A stretch of 64,000 bases of DNA from Mikania micrantha. Taxonomy: Eukaryota > Streptophyta > Magnoliopsida > Asterales > Asteraceae. This document shows positions 45,331-55,347 of the stretch, piece after piece; within the stretch, counting starts at the first letter, position 1; each line of letters starts with the position of its first letter. The position numbers and the translations under genes are program-made. Location of the stretch: NCBI GenBank assembly GCA_009363875.1, contig CM018695.1, positions 70,361,313-70,425,312 of the forward strand. Direction: 5' to 3'. Under the pieces are notes generated by a model that was not told the DNA's origin, ran no database searches, and saw only the letters and a list, made by a program, of their open reading frames with translations.

Positions 45331-48300
45331 GGAATGTATCAATCCGTCACTTTCCATTCATTAGAAACACGTATATATAATACAAGAGATCCCATTATTT
45401 TAGGGATGGATTTGATACAAAACTAATTTCCCTATAATCTTGATTTCTAGAATATACTCTGTATATTATCTATTATACCCCCCGCAGTCGAAGCGGGAGG
45501 AGATCGTATGCTGAGACTGGAGCGGAAGTCTTCAAATAGAACCCGAGGAAGACCTTTTGTGAAGATGTCAGCAATCTGAAATCTAGAGGAGACGTGTAGT
45601 ATCCGGATGAGACCAAGCTCCACTTTCTCCCGGACGAAATGGATGTCCATTTCAATATGTCAGCAATCTGAAATAGCACTGATGTTGTCACAGTACACAA
45701 GGGAGGTGAGTGATGGAGGGCGATGAAGCTCAAGTAAGAGATTCCAAACCCATCAGATTTCAGCAACGACATTGGCGACCCCCCTATACTCTGCTTCGGC
45801 ACTGGAACGGGATAATGTTGATTGACGTTTGGAGGACCAGGAAATTAGGTTGTCTCCGAGGTAGACACAGTACCCAGATGTGGAGCGACGAGGATCCGGA
45901 CATCCTGCCCAATCAGCATCAGTATATGCGACCAAGGATGAAGCAGAATTAGGAGCCATATGCAGACCATATTGTGAAGTGCCTTGAATGTACCGAATGA
46001 TACGCTTTAGGGCATTGTAGTGTGAGGTGTGGGGGTCTTGCATGTACATGCAGATCTGCTGAACGCCGTAAGTGATATCTGGGCGGGTGAATGTAAGGTA
46101 CTGAAGAGCCCCAACTAGACTTCGATAAAGAATGGGGTCAGGTACGAGATCACCATCATCAGCACTTAATTTTCCAGAAGAATGGGGGCGGGTGAGTGTA
46201 AGATGTTTTGCTGAGGTGGCCACTGATTTACATGAAGACATTCCAGCTCGATTGATGATGTCGGTTGCATATCTGTGTTGTGATAAGAATAGCCCCTTGG
46301 GAGTTTGGGTAACCGATACTTCAAGAAAGTAGCTTAGTGGGCCGAGGTACTTCATGGCAAATTCACTGGCCAGTTGAGAAAGGAGCTGGTGGCGTAGAGA
46401 ATCATATGAGGTGGGTGTTAATGGAAAACAAAGGCAATCGAACACTCGAAGGTGTTGGTAAGTGGGGTGAGTGTGATAAAGTAAGGATGTGGGGGTGTGG
46501 AATGATGTGGTTTTTCCGGGGAGAATGTTGAGGATGTAGATGGCCATTTGTAAAGCATGGTGCCAAAAGGATGTTGTAACCGAGGAATGAGCCAAGAGTG
46601 TTCGGATGGTGTTGTTTATGGAACGGATCTTTCGTTCGACCTTTCCATTTTGTGGAGAGGTATGTGGGCAAGGGAAGCGAAATAGCATACCATTTTGGTG
46701 GCAGAAATTGTGAAAGTTTGTGTTGTTAAATTCGGTTCCATTGTCACATTGAAAAGATTTGATATTGCGGTCGAATTGTGTTTTAAGCATGGTGGAGAAT
46801 TGAATAAAAATAGAGAAGACTTGAAACTTGTGAGTGAGAGGATAAGTCCATAAAAAGTTAGTGTAGTCATCCAAAAATAATAAATAATATCGGTGACCAC
46901 CGGTGCTTAGAACGGGTGATGTCCATGAGTCACTATGTATGATATCAAATGGCAAACAAGTATTATTTAAAGAAGAAATAAATGGTAATTTAGTTTGTTT
47001 TCCAAGTACACATGAATGACAAAAAGACAAAGTAGTACGATTCTGAACATTAATAGACTTGCTTTTACTAAGAGAATTTAAAACAGAGCAGCCCGGGTGG
47101 CTCAAACTATGATGCCAGCGGTCTTGAGTCAAAACAGCAAATGTGGAGGGAGATCTTGATGATGAAGCAGGAGCAGTAAGCAGGTATAATGGGGCCGGTG
47201 CTGTCACATCGGATGATGGGAATCCGCGTCCGGTAATCCTTAAAAGAAAACCGAAAGGATCAAATTCAATGGAGATAGAATTATCAGTTGTGAGTTTGCG
47301 TACTGAAAGTAAATTTTTGATTAGAGAAGGTGAGTATAAGATGTTTTGTAGGTTAAGGGGAGGATAGGGGGTGAGAGTGTGGTAGTATGGCCTAACCTGT
47401 GGATGGGGATTTGGAAACCATTACCAACTGTGATGTTATTTAATAAGTTACTTTGGGAATAGGACGAGAGTTTACATGAGTTGTGAGTCATATGAGAAGT
47501 GGCGCCCGTATCCATATACCAATTGTTGTCAGGAGGGTGTAGGGACATTGTGTACATTGCCTGTTCAACGTCTGTGGGTTGAAAGCTGCTTTCTGCTCCT
47601 GTGTATGAAGAGAATGGATGGGAACCCAAGATACCTGCAAAGTTGTTGGGTTGGTGTGGTTTTGGAGACTGAGATGAGGGATACGGGCATGGGGGTGGTG
47701 TCCAGGGGTGAGATTGTTGTGGTGTCCCCTTCGGAGGAGTCCACTGTCACATTCCAGGTTGATGAAGAAACGGACCATGGCCTTGAGAGGGAACCCAACC
47801 GATTGTCCATTGGGTGGGATTGGGTGGCTGGTGATTGTTTGGCCGGCCACGACCACTAGTGCTACGGCCACGGCCGCATCCACAGCCCCGGCCCCTTGAA
47901 GAGGTGTCTCCACGATCAGGCTTTTGAATTGAATTGGAGGAGTCTGGATCAGCGGCATGTAGGGCAGTGGGGTTGGAGGGTGGGAAAGTTGGTGGGTTTT
48001 CCAGGTTTCCTCAAGAATCAACTTGGAGCGAGCTTCAGAGAAATCAGGAAGGGGCACCGATTGTTGCAGTAGGGTGGCAATGCCTTCATATTGATCGGAG
48101 AGGCCGGATATAAGTTGAAGGACGAGTCTTTGGTTGCTGATAGGATGTCCGACATTGGCTAGTTGGTCAGAGAGTACTTTAAGGGCCTTACAATATGAGG
48201 TAATATTGGGGAACATGGTGAGGTTGGTGTTGGAGAATTTTTGTTCTAGGTAAATCGCTCGGGTGTTGCTGTTGTCTTGAAAAATGTTTGCTAGGGCTTG

Positions 48301-48584
48301 CCAAGCGTGTGCCGCAGTGGTATTGGGGGTGAGGATTGTACGAAGAAGGTCTGTGGAGATTGTAGCGTAGATTTATTGGAGTACGATTGAATCAATGCGT
48401 TTCCAAATGGTAGATCCAGGTAGTGGTTTGAGGGATTGATCGGGTTTTTCGGCTTTGTCTGCGGCAACAGGTAGCGCTGGGGGGCTTCTGATGGGAGGAT
48501 GTGATCAATGGTGTCATAGGCGCGGCATTGGATCAGTGGAGATTGTACGAAGAAAGTCTGTGGAGATTGTAGCGTAGATCCTCT
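45330..48584 (-). pseudogene. Ty1/copia fragment A, minus strand, internally deleted
   Basis: Read on the minus strand: a gag piece to about 47488 with ISGLSDQYEGIATLLQQ and a TAA stop near 48374; protease MDTGATSHMTH near 47510; GAG-pre-integrase and integrase (HSLSHPGC, CHSC, then CDNGTEF and NGKVERK) about 47130-46420; then an abrupt join near 46403 to the last part of reverse transcriptase (SEFAMKYLGPLSYFL) and RNase H (TDADWAGCP, SSAEAEYRG) down to about 45480. The integrase C-terminus and the RT core with its YVDD are missing. A partial LTR of about 150 bp follows to 45330. The order protease-integrase-RT-RNase H identifies copia. It is dead: deletion, frameshifts and stops. Confidence 0.88.
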
Positions 48585-49377
48585 GTTTTGACTCTTGTTT
48601 TTGACGAGCCTGCCATTCAGATCTTGTTAACAGTAGTTGACCGGTTGAATCTTTAACTGGTTCAGCAGGTCTGACTCGTTTTTTCGTATGTATTGAGACG
48701 TCCGATCAACTCTTCAAACGGCATCGTGTTCAGATCTGAATATTGCTCAATTGTGGCAACAATTGGCAGAAATCTGCTTGGTGCAGAATTGAGAACCTTT
48801 TTCACTTTAGCCTTTTCTTCTATATTTGCTCCAAGTGTTTGAAACTTGGATACAATAGAACCAATCTTTCCAGCAAAGTCATCGATACTGTCGCTATCCT
48901 CATAGCTAGTAATTCGAATTCACGGTTCAAAGTTTGAATCCGTGCTTGCTGGACTCTATCAGCCCCAAGATAGCGAGTTTTCAAGGCATCCCAAACACCT
49001 TTAGCCTCCTTGTGTTCCGCAACCTGCAGCAGTATATCTTTCTGCAAGGCCTGGAAGATGAAAGCACGCGCTTTCTTCCCGAGTTTAGCATCGACAGCTA
49101 CTCCTTCAGGTGGTTCAATGGCATCCCAAATACCTTGGGCATCCATGAACGACTGCATTTTAATCGCCCAGGACGTATAGTTCATCTGGGTTAAGGTTGG
49201 GCAGAGGTAGGATGAAGATGAGCCTGTTTCTCTCACTGTTACCACTGCTTGATTACCAGTAACTGCCATCACAGCTTCTTGGTGGCTTCTGGATCTGTTT
49301 CTGCACTGAACAACAATTGCGTCTCCCTCTTCTAGGCCGCTGAATATTGTCAGAAAATACAATTGGCAGAAGAACAA
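48585..49377 (-). pseudogene. Ty1/copia fragment B: gag of a second family, minus strand
   Basis: The ORF at 49377-48820 has YLCPTLTQMNYTSWAIKMQ, DAIEPPEG and KGVWDALKTRYLGADRVQQA, typical of copia gag proteins and clearly related to the gag at 50974. A one-base shift near 48900 moves the rest of gag to another frame, which then meets stops. At about 48585 it breaks directly into fragment A, so the two families are joined head to tail by insertion or recombination. Confidence 0.82.
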
Positions 49378-49384
49378 AAGCTAG

Positions 49385-49470
49385 GAATGCAGTTGATTGC
49401 ATAATAAAGTTTATTGCATAAATAAAGTTGATTGCATAATAAAGTTGATTGCATAAATCAAGCATTGCTT
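49385..49470 (+). repeat. Short tandem repeat of TTGATTGCATAATAAAG
   Basis: About four imperfect units between the two copia fragments. Confidence 0.7.
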
Positions 49471-49535
49471 GATTTTTGCTGACTGTTGACTGCTGATTTT
49501 CAATTAGCTGCTTGAATCTTGGAATTAATTTATCA

Positions 49536-50600
49536 ATTCTCTACGCCACCGGCTCCTATCTCAACTTGCTAGTGAATTTGCCATGAAGGACCTCAGCCCA
49601 CTCAGCTACTTTCTTGGTGTTTCGGTTACCCAAACTCCCATGGGATTGTTCTTATCTCAACACAAATATGCAACCGACACCATAAACCGCGCTGGAATGT
49701 CTTCATGTAAATTCGTGGCCACCACGGTTGACACATTTGGCAAACTAAGTGCAAATGATGGCGGGACAGTTCCTGATCCCACTCTTTATCGCAGTCTCGC
49801 TGGGGCTCTTGACTACCTTATATTCACCCAATCTAATATTACATATGTATATGCATGACCCCCGCACTTCACACTACAATGCTCTAAAGTGTATCAACCG
49901 GTACATTCAAGGCACTTCCCAATATGTTCTGCATATGGCTCCTACTTATGCATCATCGCTGGTCGCATACACAGATGCTGATTGGGCAGGCTGTCCGGAT
50001 ACCCGTCGCTCCACATCCGGCAACTGTGTCTACCTTGGAGACAACCTCATTTCCTGGTCCTCCAAGCGACAGACAACCTTATCCCCCTCCAGTGCTGAAG
50101 CTGAGTATAGAGGGGTCGCCAATGTTGCTGAAATTTGCTGGGTTCGGAATCTCTTACTTGAGCTTCATCGGCCCCCCTCCCGCACCTCACTTGTTTACTG
50201 TGACAATGTAAGTGCCATTCACCTCTCTGGTAATCCAGTTCAACATCGACGCACTAAACATATTGAAATGGACATTCATTTCGTCCGGGAAAAAGTGGAG
50301 TGTGGTCTAGTCCGGATCTTGCACGTCTCCTCTTGCTTTTAGATTGCCGACATCTTCACAAAAGGCCTCTATCAGGTACTATTTGAAGACTTCCGCTCCA
50401 GTCTCAGCACACGTTCTCCTCCCGGTTCGACTGCGGGGGTATAATAGATAATATACATAGTATATTCTAGAAACAATATTATAAGGAAATTAGTTATGTA
50501 TGAAATCCATCCCTAAAATAATGGGATCTCTTGTATTATATATACACATATCTAATGAATGGAAAACCACGATTTGATACAATCTTATAAATACATTATA
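49536..50600 (+). pseudogene. Ty1/copia fragment A', plus strand: RT end, RNase H, partial LTR
   Basis: Same family as fragment A but in the opposite orientation. It begins at ATTCTCTACGCC, the same point at which fragment A resumes after its deletion. It encodes DLSPLSYFLGVSVTQTP, then RNase H with TDADWAGCPDTRRSTSG and SSAEAEYRGVA. Stops and a short deletion break the frame (stops near 49560, 49857, 50340). It ends with TAATAGATAATATACATAG and a partial LTR also seen reversed at 45330-45480. Confidence 0.85.
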
Positions 50601-50696
50601 TGCGTGCACCACAAATGGGCACTCAGAAGAGAAAATGAAACATTTAATTTAATATAACTATGAATCAACATCTTGATAAGTTTTTACGTGTGAATC

Positions 50697-50889
50697 TGTT
50701 GGATAAACTTGTAATTTCAGTAAAAGAGAAGGGTTATTTTTGTTTATTTGATTTTTCGTAGATAACTATGGTTTATGTTTAGTCCGATATTTATGTTTTT
50801 CAGTTATGTTCTTATCTTGTTTTGTTGGCTATTAAAGCCTGAATTTGATTAATGAAATCAATGATTTTTTTGCTCTGATTACCACTTCA
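50697..50889 (+). repeat. 5' LTR of copia element
   Basis: 193 bp, TG...CA, matching 55155-55347 except two substitutions near its 3' end (TAATGAAATC versus TAATAAAATC, and a nearby T/A). Confidence 0.95.
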
Positions 50890-50891
50890 AT

Positions 50892-50904
50892 TGGTATCAG
50901 AGCC
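50892..50904 (+). other. Primer binding site of copia element
   Basis: TGGTATCAGAGCC, initiator tRNA-Met type, two bases after the LTR. Confidence 0.93.
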
Positions 50905-50973
50905 TGTCGATCAAGAAGGCTCTCGATCAGAAGGACTCGATCGTAGAAGGATTCGAAGGACAGAATCAGAAGG

Positions 50974-51642
50974 ATGGCTGAAGGTGGGAACGGCGGCGCA
51001 ATCGTTCAAAGCAAGGGAAACAACTCGGCGACACTCCAATGCCCTATTCTGACCTCCGACAACTACAACGTATGGGCGATCAGAATCAAGGCTGTTTTTC
51101 GTGTTCATGGAATTCTAGACGCGATTGAACCACGAGCAGGAACGGTGATGGACCAGAAGAAGGATGATATGGCTGTGGCACTGCTCTTCCAAGCAATACC
51201 GGAGGAGCTAGTTCTACAGCTATCTCAGCACAACACCGCGGAAGAGATGTGGAATGGATTAAAAACAAGGTTCGTGGGAGCAGATAGAGTTCGAGAAGCA
51301 CGACTGCAGACATTGCAATCCGAGTTCGAAGGCCTAAGGATGACCGAAGGGGAGACAATTGACGAGTTTTCTGCAAAGCTGAGCAAACTGGTGTCAAAAT
51401 CGAATAGCCTGGGCTCCACAATCAAGGACAAGACTCTGGTGAAGAAATTGCTGAGTTCTGTGCCAAGCAAGTTCATTGCAATCGTAGCTTCGATTGAGCA
51501 GTTTGCTGATGTAAGTACTATGTCATTTCAAGAAGCCATAGGAAGGCTCAAGGCCTTTGAAGAGAGGATCAAGCCCAAGGAAGTAGTCTCAAGTTCAGGA
51601 ACCAAAGGAGATCAATTACTGATGTCCTATGAAGATTGGTAG
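50974..51642 (+). CDS. Copia Gag (N-terminal part, ends at premature stop)
   Basis: This 222-residue ORF opens at the first ATG after the primer site. It contains CPILTSDNYNVWAIRIKAVF (about 29-48), DAIEPRAG, and MWNGLKTRFVGADRVREARL, the usual core of plant copia gag proteins that form the capsid. It ends at a TAG (51640-51642) after SYEDW, but the same frame continues downstream with an RGRGRGRGG-rich region and a zinc knuckle, so the stop is a mutation within the gag-pol frame. A ribosome stopping here would give capsid without the nucleocapsid part. Confidence 0.9.
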   Translation: MAEGGNGGAIVQSKGNNSATLQCPILTSDNYNVWAIRIKAVFRVHGILDAIEPRAGTVMDQKKDDMAVALLFQAIPEELVLQLSQHNTAEEMWNGLKTRFVGADRVREARLQTLQSEFEGLRMTEGETIDEFSAKLSKLVSKSNSLGSTIKDKTLVKKLLSSVPSKFIAIVASIEQFADVSTMSFQEAIGRLKAFEERIKPKEVVSSSGTKGDQLLMSYEDW

Positions 51643-52304
51643 GCTAAGAAAAGACAAGAGGGCTTTAAAGGACAAGGCCGAGGCTCAAACAAGCCTTGTT
51701 CCCGTGGAAGAGGTCGTGGTCGAGGGGGTCCTGGCCGGGGCAGGGGACAGGAACCAGGCCAGAACAGCTACAGGCGCAAAGGGTACAAGGACCGGGCCAC
51801 AATCAAGTGCTTCACGTGTGACTCAATGGGTCACTATGCTTCCGAATGCCCAGCCAAACCAAGGCAGGAGGAAAGCAACATGGCCCAAACAGGTGATGAA
51901 GGGCCTCCCCTCTTGATGGCCCTTGGAGTAGAAGGGCAAGCAGGCTCCATCCTGCTCAATGAAAAACAAGTCCAGCCAAAGAAACTAGAGACCAAGGGAG
52001 ACAATGGTTGGTTCCTCGATAACGGGCCAGTAACCATATGACAGGAGACGAAGGATTGTTCTCCCATCTTGACAAAACAACCAAAGGAAAGGTTAGATTC
52101 GGAGATGGGTCCTGTGTGGACATCATGGGGAAGGGAGACATTGTTCTAGGATGCAAGAATGGTGAACACCGAGTTCTCAAAGATGTGTACTTCATACCCT
52201 CACTAAAGAGCCGCATTGTTAGTTTGGGTCAACTGACAGAATCAGGGTACGAAGTAATAATGGAGGACCTCCTGTGGTTAAAGATGGGCAGGGAACTCTA
52301 CTGA
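51643..52304 (+). pseudogene. Copia nucleocapsid and protease region, frameshifted
   Basis: In the gag frame after the premature stop: a Gly/Arg-rich tract, then the zinc knuckle CFTCDSMGHYASEC (about 51810-51851), then protease. The protease active site is broken by loss of one G in a G run near 52024, so the expected DNGAS reading is lost. The next frame (from 52038) carries the rest of protease (MTGDEGLFSHLD, VLKDVYFIPSLKSRIVSLGQ) until a second one-base loss near 52277 passes the reading to the long pol frame. Confidence 0.85.
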
Positions 52305-55153
52305 TAAAGGTTAAGAGGGCTCCAAACAGGCTCTATTGTGTTGATTTGAAGATAGTGGCTCCAACTTGTTTGTTGACCAAGATGGATGATATGGCATGGC
52401 TCTGGCATGCCAGGCTAGGCCATATGAACTTCAGCTTCATGAAGGCCCTTGCTGGAAAAGGGCTGGCCAGAGGAGTTCCAAACATAACACATCCTGCCCA
52501 GATCTGTGATAGCTGCTCATTTGGGAAACAACCTAGACATTCCTTCCTAGCTCAATCGGAATATAGAGCAAAAGATCCTCTGGAGCTGCTTTATGCAGAC
52601 GTATGCGGGCCAATCTCTCCAACCACCAAGGCAGGAAACAAATGCATCCTACTGATAGTGGATGACCACAGCAGACACATGTGGGAATTTATCCTAAAGA
52701 CAAAGGAGGAAGTGTGTGGCTATCTGAGTTATTTTATTACTCAGGTAGAGGTGGACCTTGGAAGAAAGGTAAGGAGACTAAGGACCGACAATGGAGGGGA
52801 ATTTACATCCAGAAAACTCGAAGACTTCTGCAAGAAGGCTGGGATACAGCACCAATTCACTGCTCCATATTCTCCCCAACAGAATGGGGTAGTAGAAAGA
52901 AGAAACAGAACGGTCCTAGACATGACAAGAAGCATCCTCCGAGCAATGAAACTTCCCAAATTCCTCTGGGCAGAACGAGTCAGACATGCCATCTACTTGC
53001 TGAACAGGTTACCCACAAAAGCACTCAAAGACTCAACCCCCTATGAAGTCATTAGAGGAAGAAAACCAAATCTGAGTCATGTCAAGGTATTTGGGTGTAT
53101 TGGGTATGTGAAGAGACTGACCACTGGGTTAAAGAAGCTGGATGACCGAAGCCAAAAGATGGTACACCTGGGGACCCAGCCAAACACCAAGGCCTACCGA
53201 ATGTTTGACCCAACTACGGGAAAAATACATGTAACCAGGGATGTGACTTTTGATGAACCAACACCCTGGAGCTGGCAAGATGATGAGGATGAAGGTGACT
53301 CCGAAGGCATGACTGAGGCTGAGTTCCAAGTGCAGCCTGACATCAATGTAGAACTGAACCCAGAAACCGAAGACCCAGAAACCGAAGACCCCACTGTAAA
53401 TGAAGAAGACTCATCAGAAAGTGAGTCTGAATGGAGTAGCCCGGAATCAACTGTTAAAGGGAGAGGGCCAGCTCTTCCAAGAGAACCCACTGATCAGGAT
53501 CAAGCCCATGATCCAACTTCTGCCCCAGAAGAAGTTCAAGATGACACTCCTGTGAGAGGACTCAGATCACTGGATGACTTATATGAGGCTGAACTCTTAC
53601 TGGCAGAAAATGAGCCAACAAGATATTCAGAGGCCAAGGATAGTAAGGAATGGCAGGCTGCTATGAGAGCAGAAATGGCCTCAATTGAGAAGAATCAAAC
53701 TTGGGTCCTCACAGACTTACCAGCAGGAAGCAAGGCCGTGGGTTTAAAATGGGGGTTCAAAAGAAAAAAGGATGCTGAGGGAAGAGTACTGAAGTATAAG
53801 GCAAGGCTAGTTGCAAAGGGATACGTGCAGCAATATGGGGTGGACTACGAGGAGGTCTTTGCCCCTGTAGCCAGAATGGAAACTGTAAGGCTGATCTTGG
53901 CAATAGCAGCTCAACAAGGCTGGTTTGTTCATCACCTTGATGTCAAAACAGCCTTTCTGCATGGAGACCTAAAGGAGCAGGTGTTTGTAGAACAACCTGA
54001 GGGCTTTGAGAAAAAGGGGGCTGAAAGGAAGGTCTACAAGTTGTCCAAGGCATTGTATGGGCTTAAACAGGCTCCTAGAGCCTGGAATACAAAGTTGGAC
54101 AGTGTATTGAAGGTCCTTGGGTTTGTAAAGTGCAAGCAAGAACCTGCTGTATACAAAAGGGGACAGAAGAAGAGGACCATAATTATGGGAGTCTATGTAG
54201 ATGACCTACTTTTGACTGGGGAAAGTGAACAAGAAATCAAGAAAGTAAAAGAGCAGCTAGAAGAAAGCTTCGAAATGTTAGACCTGGGGCTGCTAAATTA
54301 CTATCTAGGTATCGAAGTGATGCAAGACAGTTCTGAAATCTCCATTAGTCAGAAAGGTTATGCAAAGAAAATCCTTGAAGAAACAAAGATGAAGGATTGT
54401 AATTCTACCACTTTTCCCATGGAACCAGGCCTAAAGCTTTCAAAGGAGGACGATAGTCCAGAGGTTGATCCAACTCAATTCAGAAAGTGGATTGGTTGTT
54501 TAAGGTACCTGACACATACCCGACCAGATTTAAGTTTCTCTGTTGGATATGTGAGCAGGTTTATGCAAATACCCAAGGAAACACACAAGCAAGCACTTAA
54601 GCAGATTTTGAGGTATGTCACGGGGACTATAAATCTGGGTTTAAAGTATGAAAGACAAGGCAGTAAGATGTTGTATGGATATAGCGACAGCAGCTATTCC
54701 ATTGACAGAGACGATGGAAGAAGCACATCAGGGTTGGTGTTTTTCTATGATGGGGCACCGGTGGCATGGAACTCACAGAAGCAAGCTACAGTTGCTCTCT
54801 CCTCCTGCAAAGCAGAATTCATGGCTGCCACAAGTGCAGCTTGCCAAGCGATCTGGTTACAAAGGTTACTTGCTGAAGTCTTGGAAGAAAAAGAAGAAAG
54901 GGTCACAATAAAAGTGGATAATCAATCAGCTTTAGCTCTAATGAGGAATCCAGTGTTTCATGGAAGGAGCAAACACATAGATACCCGATACCACTTCATC
55001 AGGGAGTGTGTTGAAGAAGGAAGGATCAAGGTTGAGCATGTAAGTGGAGCTGAACAGAAAGCTGATTTGTTGACAAAGGCGTTACCAAGGCTGAAGCATG
55101 AAGAAATGAAGAACAAGCTGGGACTAAAAGAAATTACAAGTTTAAGGGGGTGA
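52274..55153 (+). CDS. Copia Pol: integrase, reverse transcriptase, RNase H
   Basis: Open for 959 codons. The first codon is GTG because this is an internal segment of the polyprotein. Domains counted from 52274: GAG-pre-integrase with LWHARLGH and CDSCSFGK (about 43-85); integrase catalytic Asp109, Asp172, Glu208 (35 residues between the last two); acidic linker about 330-440; reverse transcriptase about 465-705 with YVDD at 641-644; RNase H from about 803 (GYSDSSYS, Asp805) with KAEFMAATSA and KVDNQSAL; C-terminal HVSGAEQKADLLTKALPR. Integrase before RT is the copia order. The clade is not resolved; DRDDGRSTSG-type RNase H motifs are common in Ivana/Oryco and Tork. All catalytic residues are present, so only the upstream breaks disable this copy. 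Confidence 0.93.
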   Translation: MVKDGQGTLLIKVKRAPNRLYCVDLKIVAPTCLLTKMDDMAWLWHARLGHMNFSFMKALAGKGLARGVPNITHPAQICDSCSFGKQPRHSFLAQSEYRAKDPLELLYADVCGPISPTTKAGNKCILLIVDDHSRHMWEFILKTKEEVCGYLSYFITQVEVDLGRKVRRLRTDNGGEFTSRKLEDFCKKAGIQHQFTAPYSPQQNGVVERRNRTVLDMTRSILRAMKLPKFLWAERVRHAIYLLNRLPTKALKDSTPYEVIRGRKPNLSHVKVFGCIGYVKRLTTGLKKLDDRSQKMVHLGTQPNTKAYRMFDPTTGKIHVTRDVTFDEPTPWSWQDDEDEGDSEGMTEAEFQVQPDINVELNPETEDPETEDPTVNEEDSSESESEWSSPESTVKGRGPALPREPTDQDQAHDPTSAPEEVQDDTPVRGLRSLDDLYEAELLLAENEPTRYSEAKDSKEWQAAMRAEMASIEKNQTWVLTDLPAGSKAVGLKWGFKRKKDAEGRVLKYKARLVAKGYVQQYGVDYEEVFAPVARMETVRLILAIAAQQGWFVHHLDVKTAFLHGDLKEQVFVEQPEGFEKKGAERKVYKLSKALYGLKQAPRAWNTKLDSVLKVLGFVKCKQEPAVYKRGQKKRTIIMGVYVDDLLLTGESEQEIKKVKEQLEESFEMLDLGLLNYYLGIEVMQDSSEISISQKGYAKKILEETKMKDCNSTTFPMEPGLKLSKEDDSPEVDPTQFRKWIGCLRYLTHTRPDLSFSVGYVSRFMQIPKETHKQALKQILRYVTGTINLGLKYERQGSKMLYGYSDSSYSIDRDDGRSTSGLVFFYDGAPVAWNSQKQATVALSSCKAEFMAATSAACQAIWLQRLLAEVLEEKEERVTIKVDNQSALALMRNPVFHGRSKHIDTRYHFIRECVEEGRIKVEHVSGAEQKADLLTKALPRLKHEEMKNKLGLKEITSLRG

Positions 55154-55154
55154 T

Positions 55155-55347
55155 TGTTGGATAAACTTGTAATTTCAGTAAAAGAGAAGGGTTATTTTTG
55201 TTTATTTGATTTTTCGTAGATAACTATGGTTTATGTTTAGTCCGATATTTATGTTTTTCAGTTATGTTCTTATCTTGTTTTGTTGGCTATTAAAGCCTGA
55301 ATTTGATTAATAAAATCAATGAATTTTTTGCTCTGATTACCACTTCA
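55155..55347 (+). repeat. 3' LTR of copia element
   Basis: 193 bp copy starting two bases after the pol stop codon and purine tract. Confidence 0.95.

Larger units (their letters stand above)
50697..55347 (+). mobile_element. Full-length Ty1/copia element, disabled, 4651 bp
   Basis: Two 193 bp LTRs (50697-50889 and 55155-55347) begin TGTTGGATAAAC and end ACCACTTCA, differing at two sites (about 1 percent). A tRNA-Met primer site follows the 5' LTR and a GGGGGT purine tract precedes the 3' LTR. The internal order is gag, protease, integrase, reverse transcriptase, RNase H. One stop (51640) and two single-base losses (near 52024 and 52277) break the polyprotein. The flanks GAATC and GATAA do not match as a target duplication. 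Confidence 0.95.

Noticed and set aside
45710..47900. Plus-strand ORFs over copia fragment A
   Set aside because: Antisense shadows of copia gag, protease and integrase frames.
52681..54911. Extra ORFs within the copia pol region
   Set aside because: Shadows in other frames of the 959-codon pol frame.
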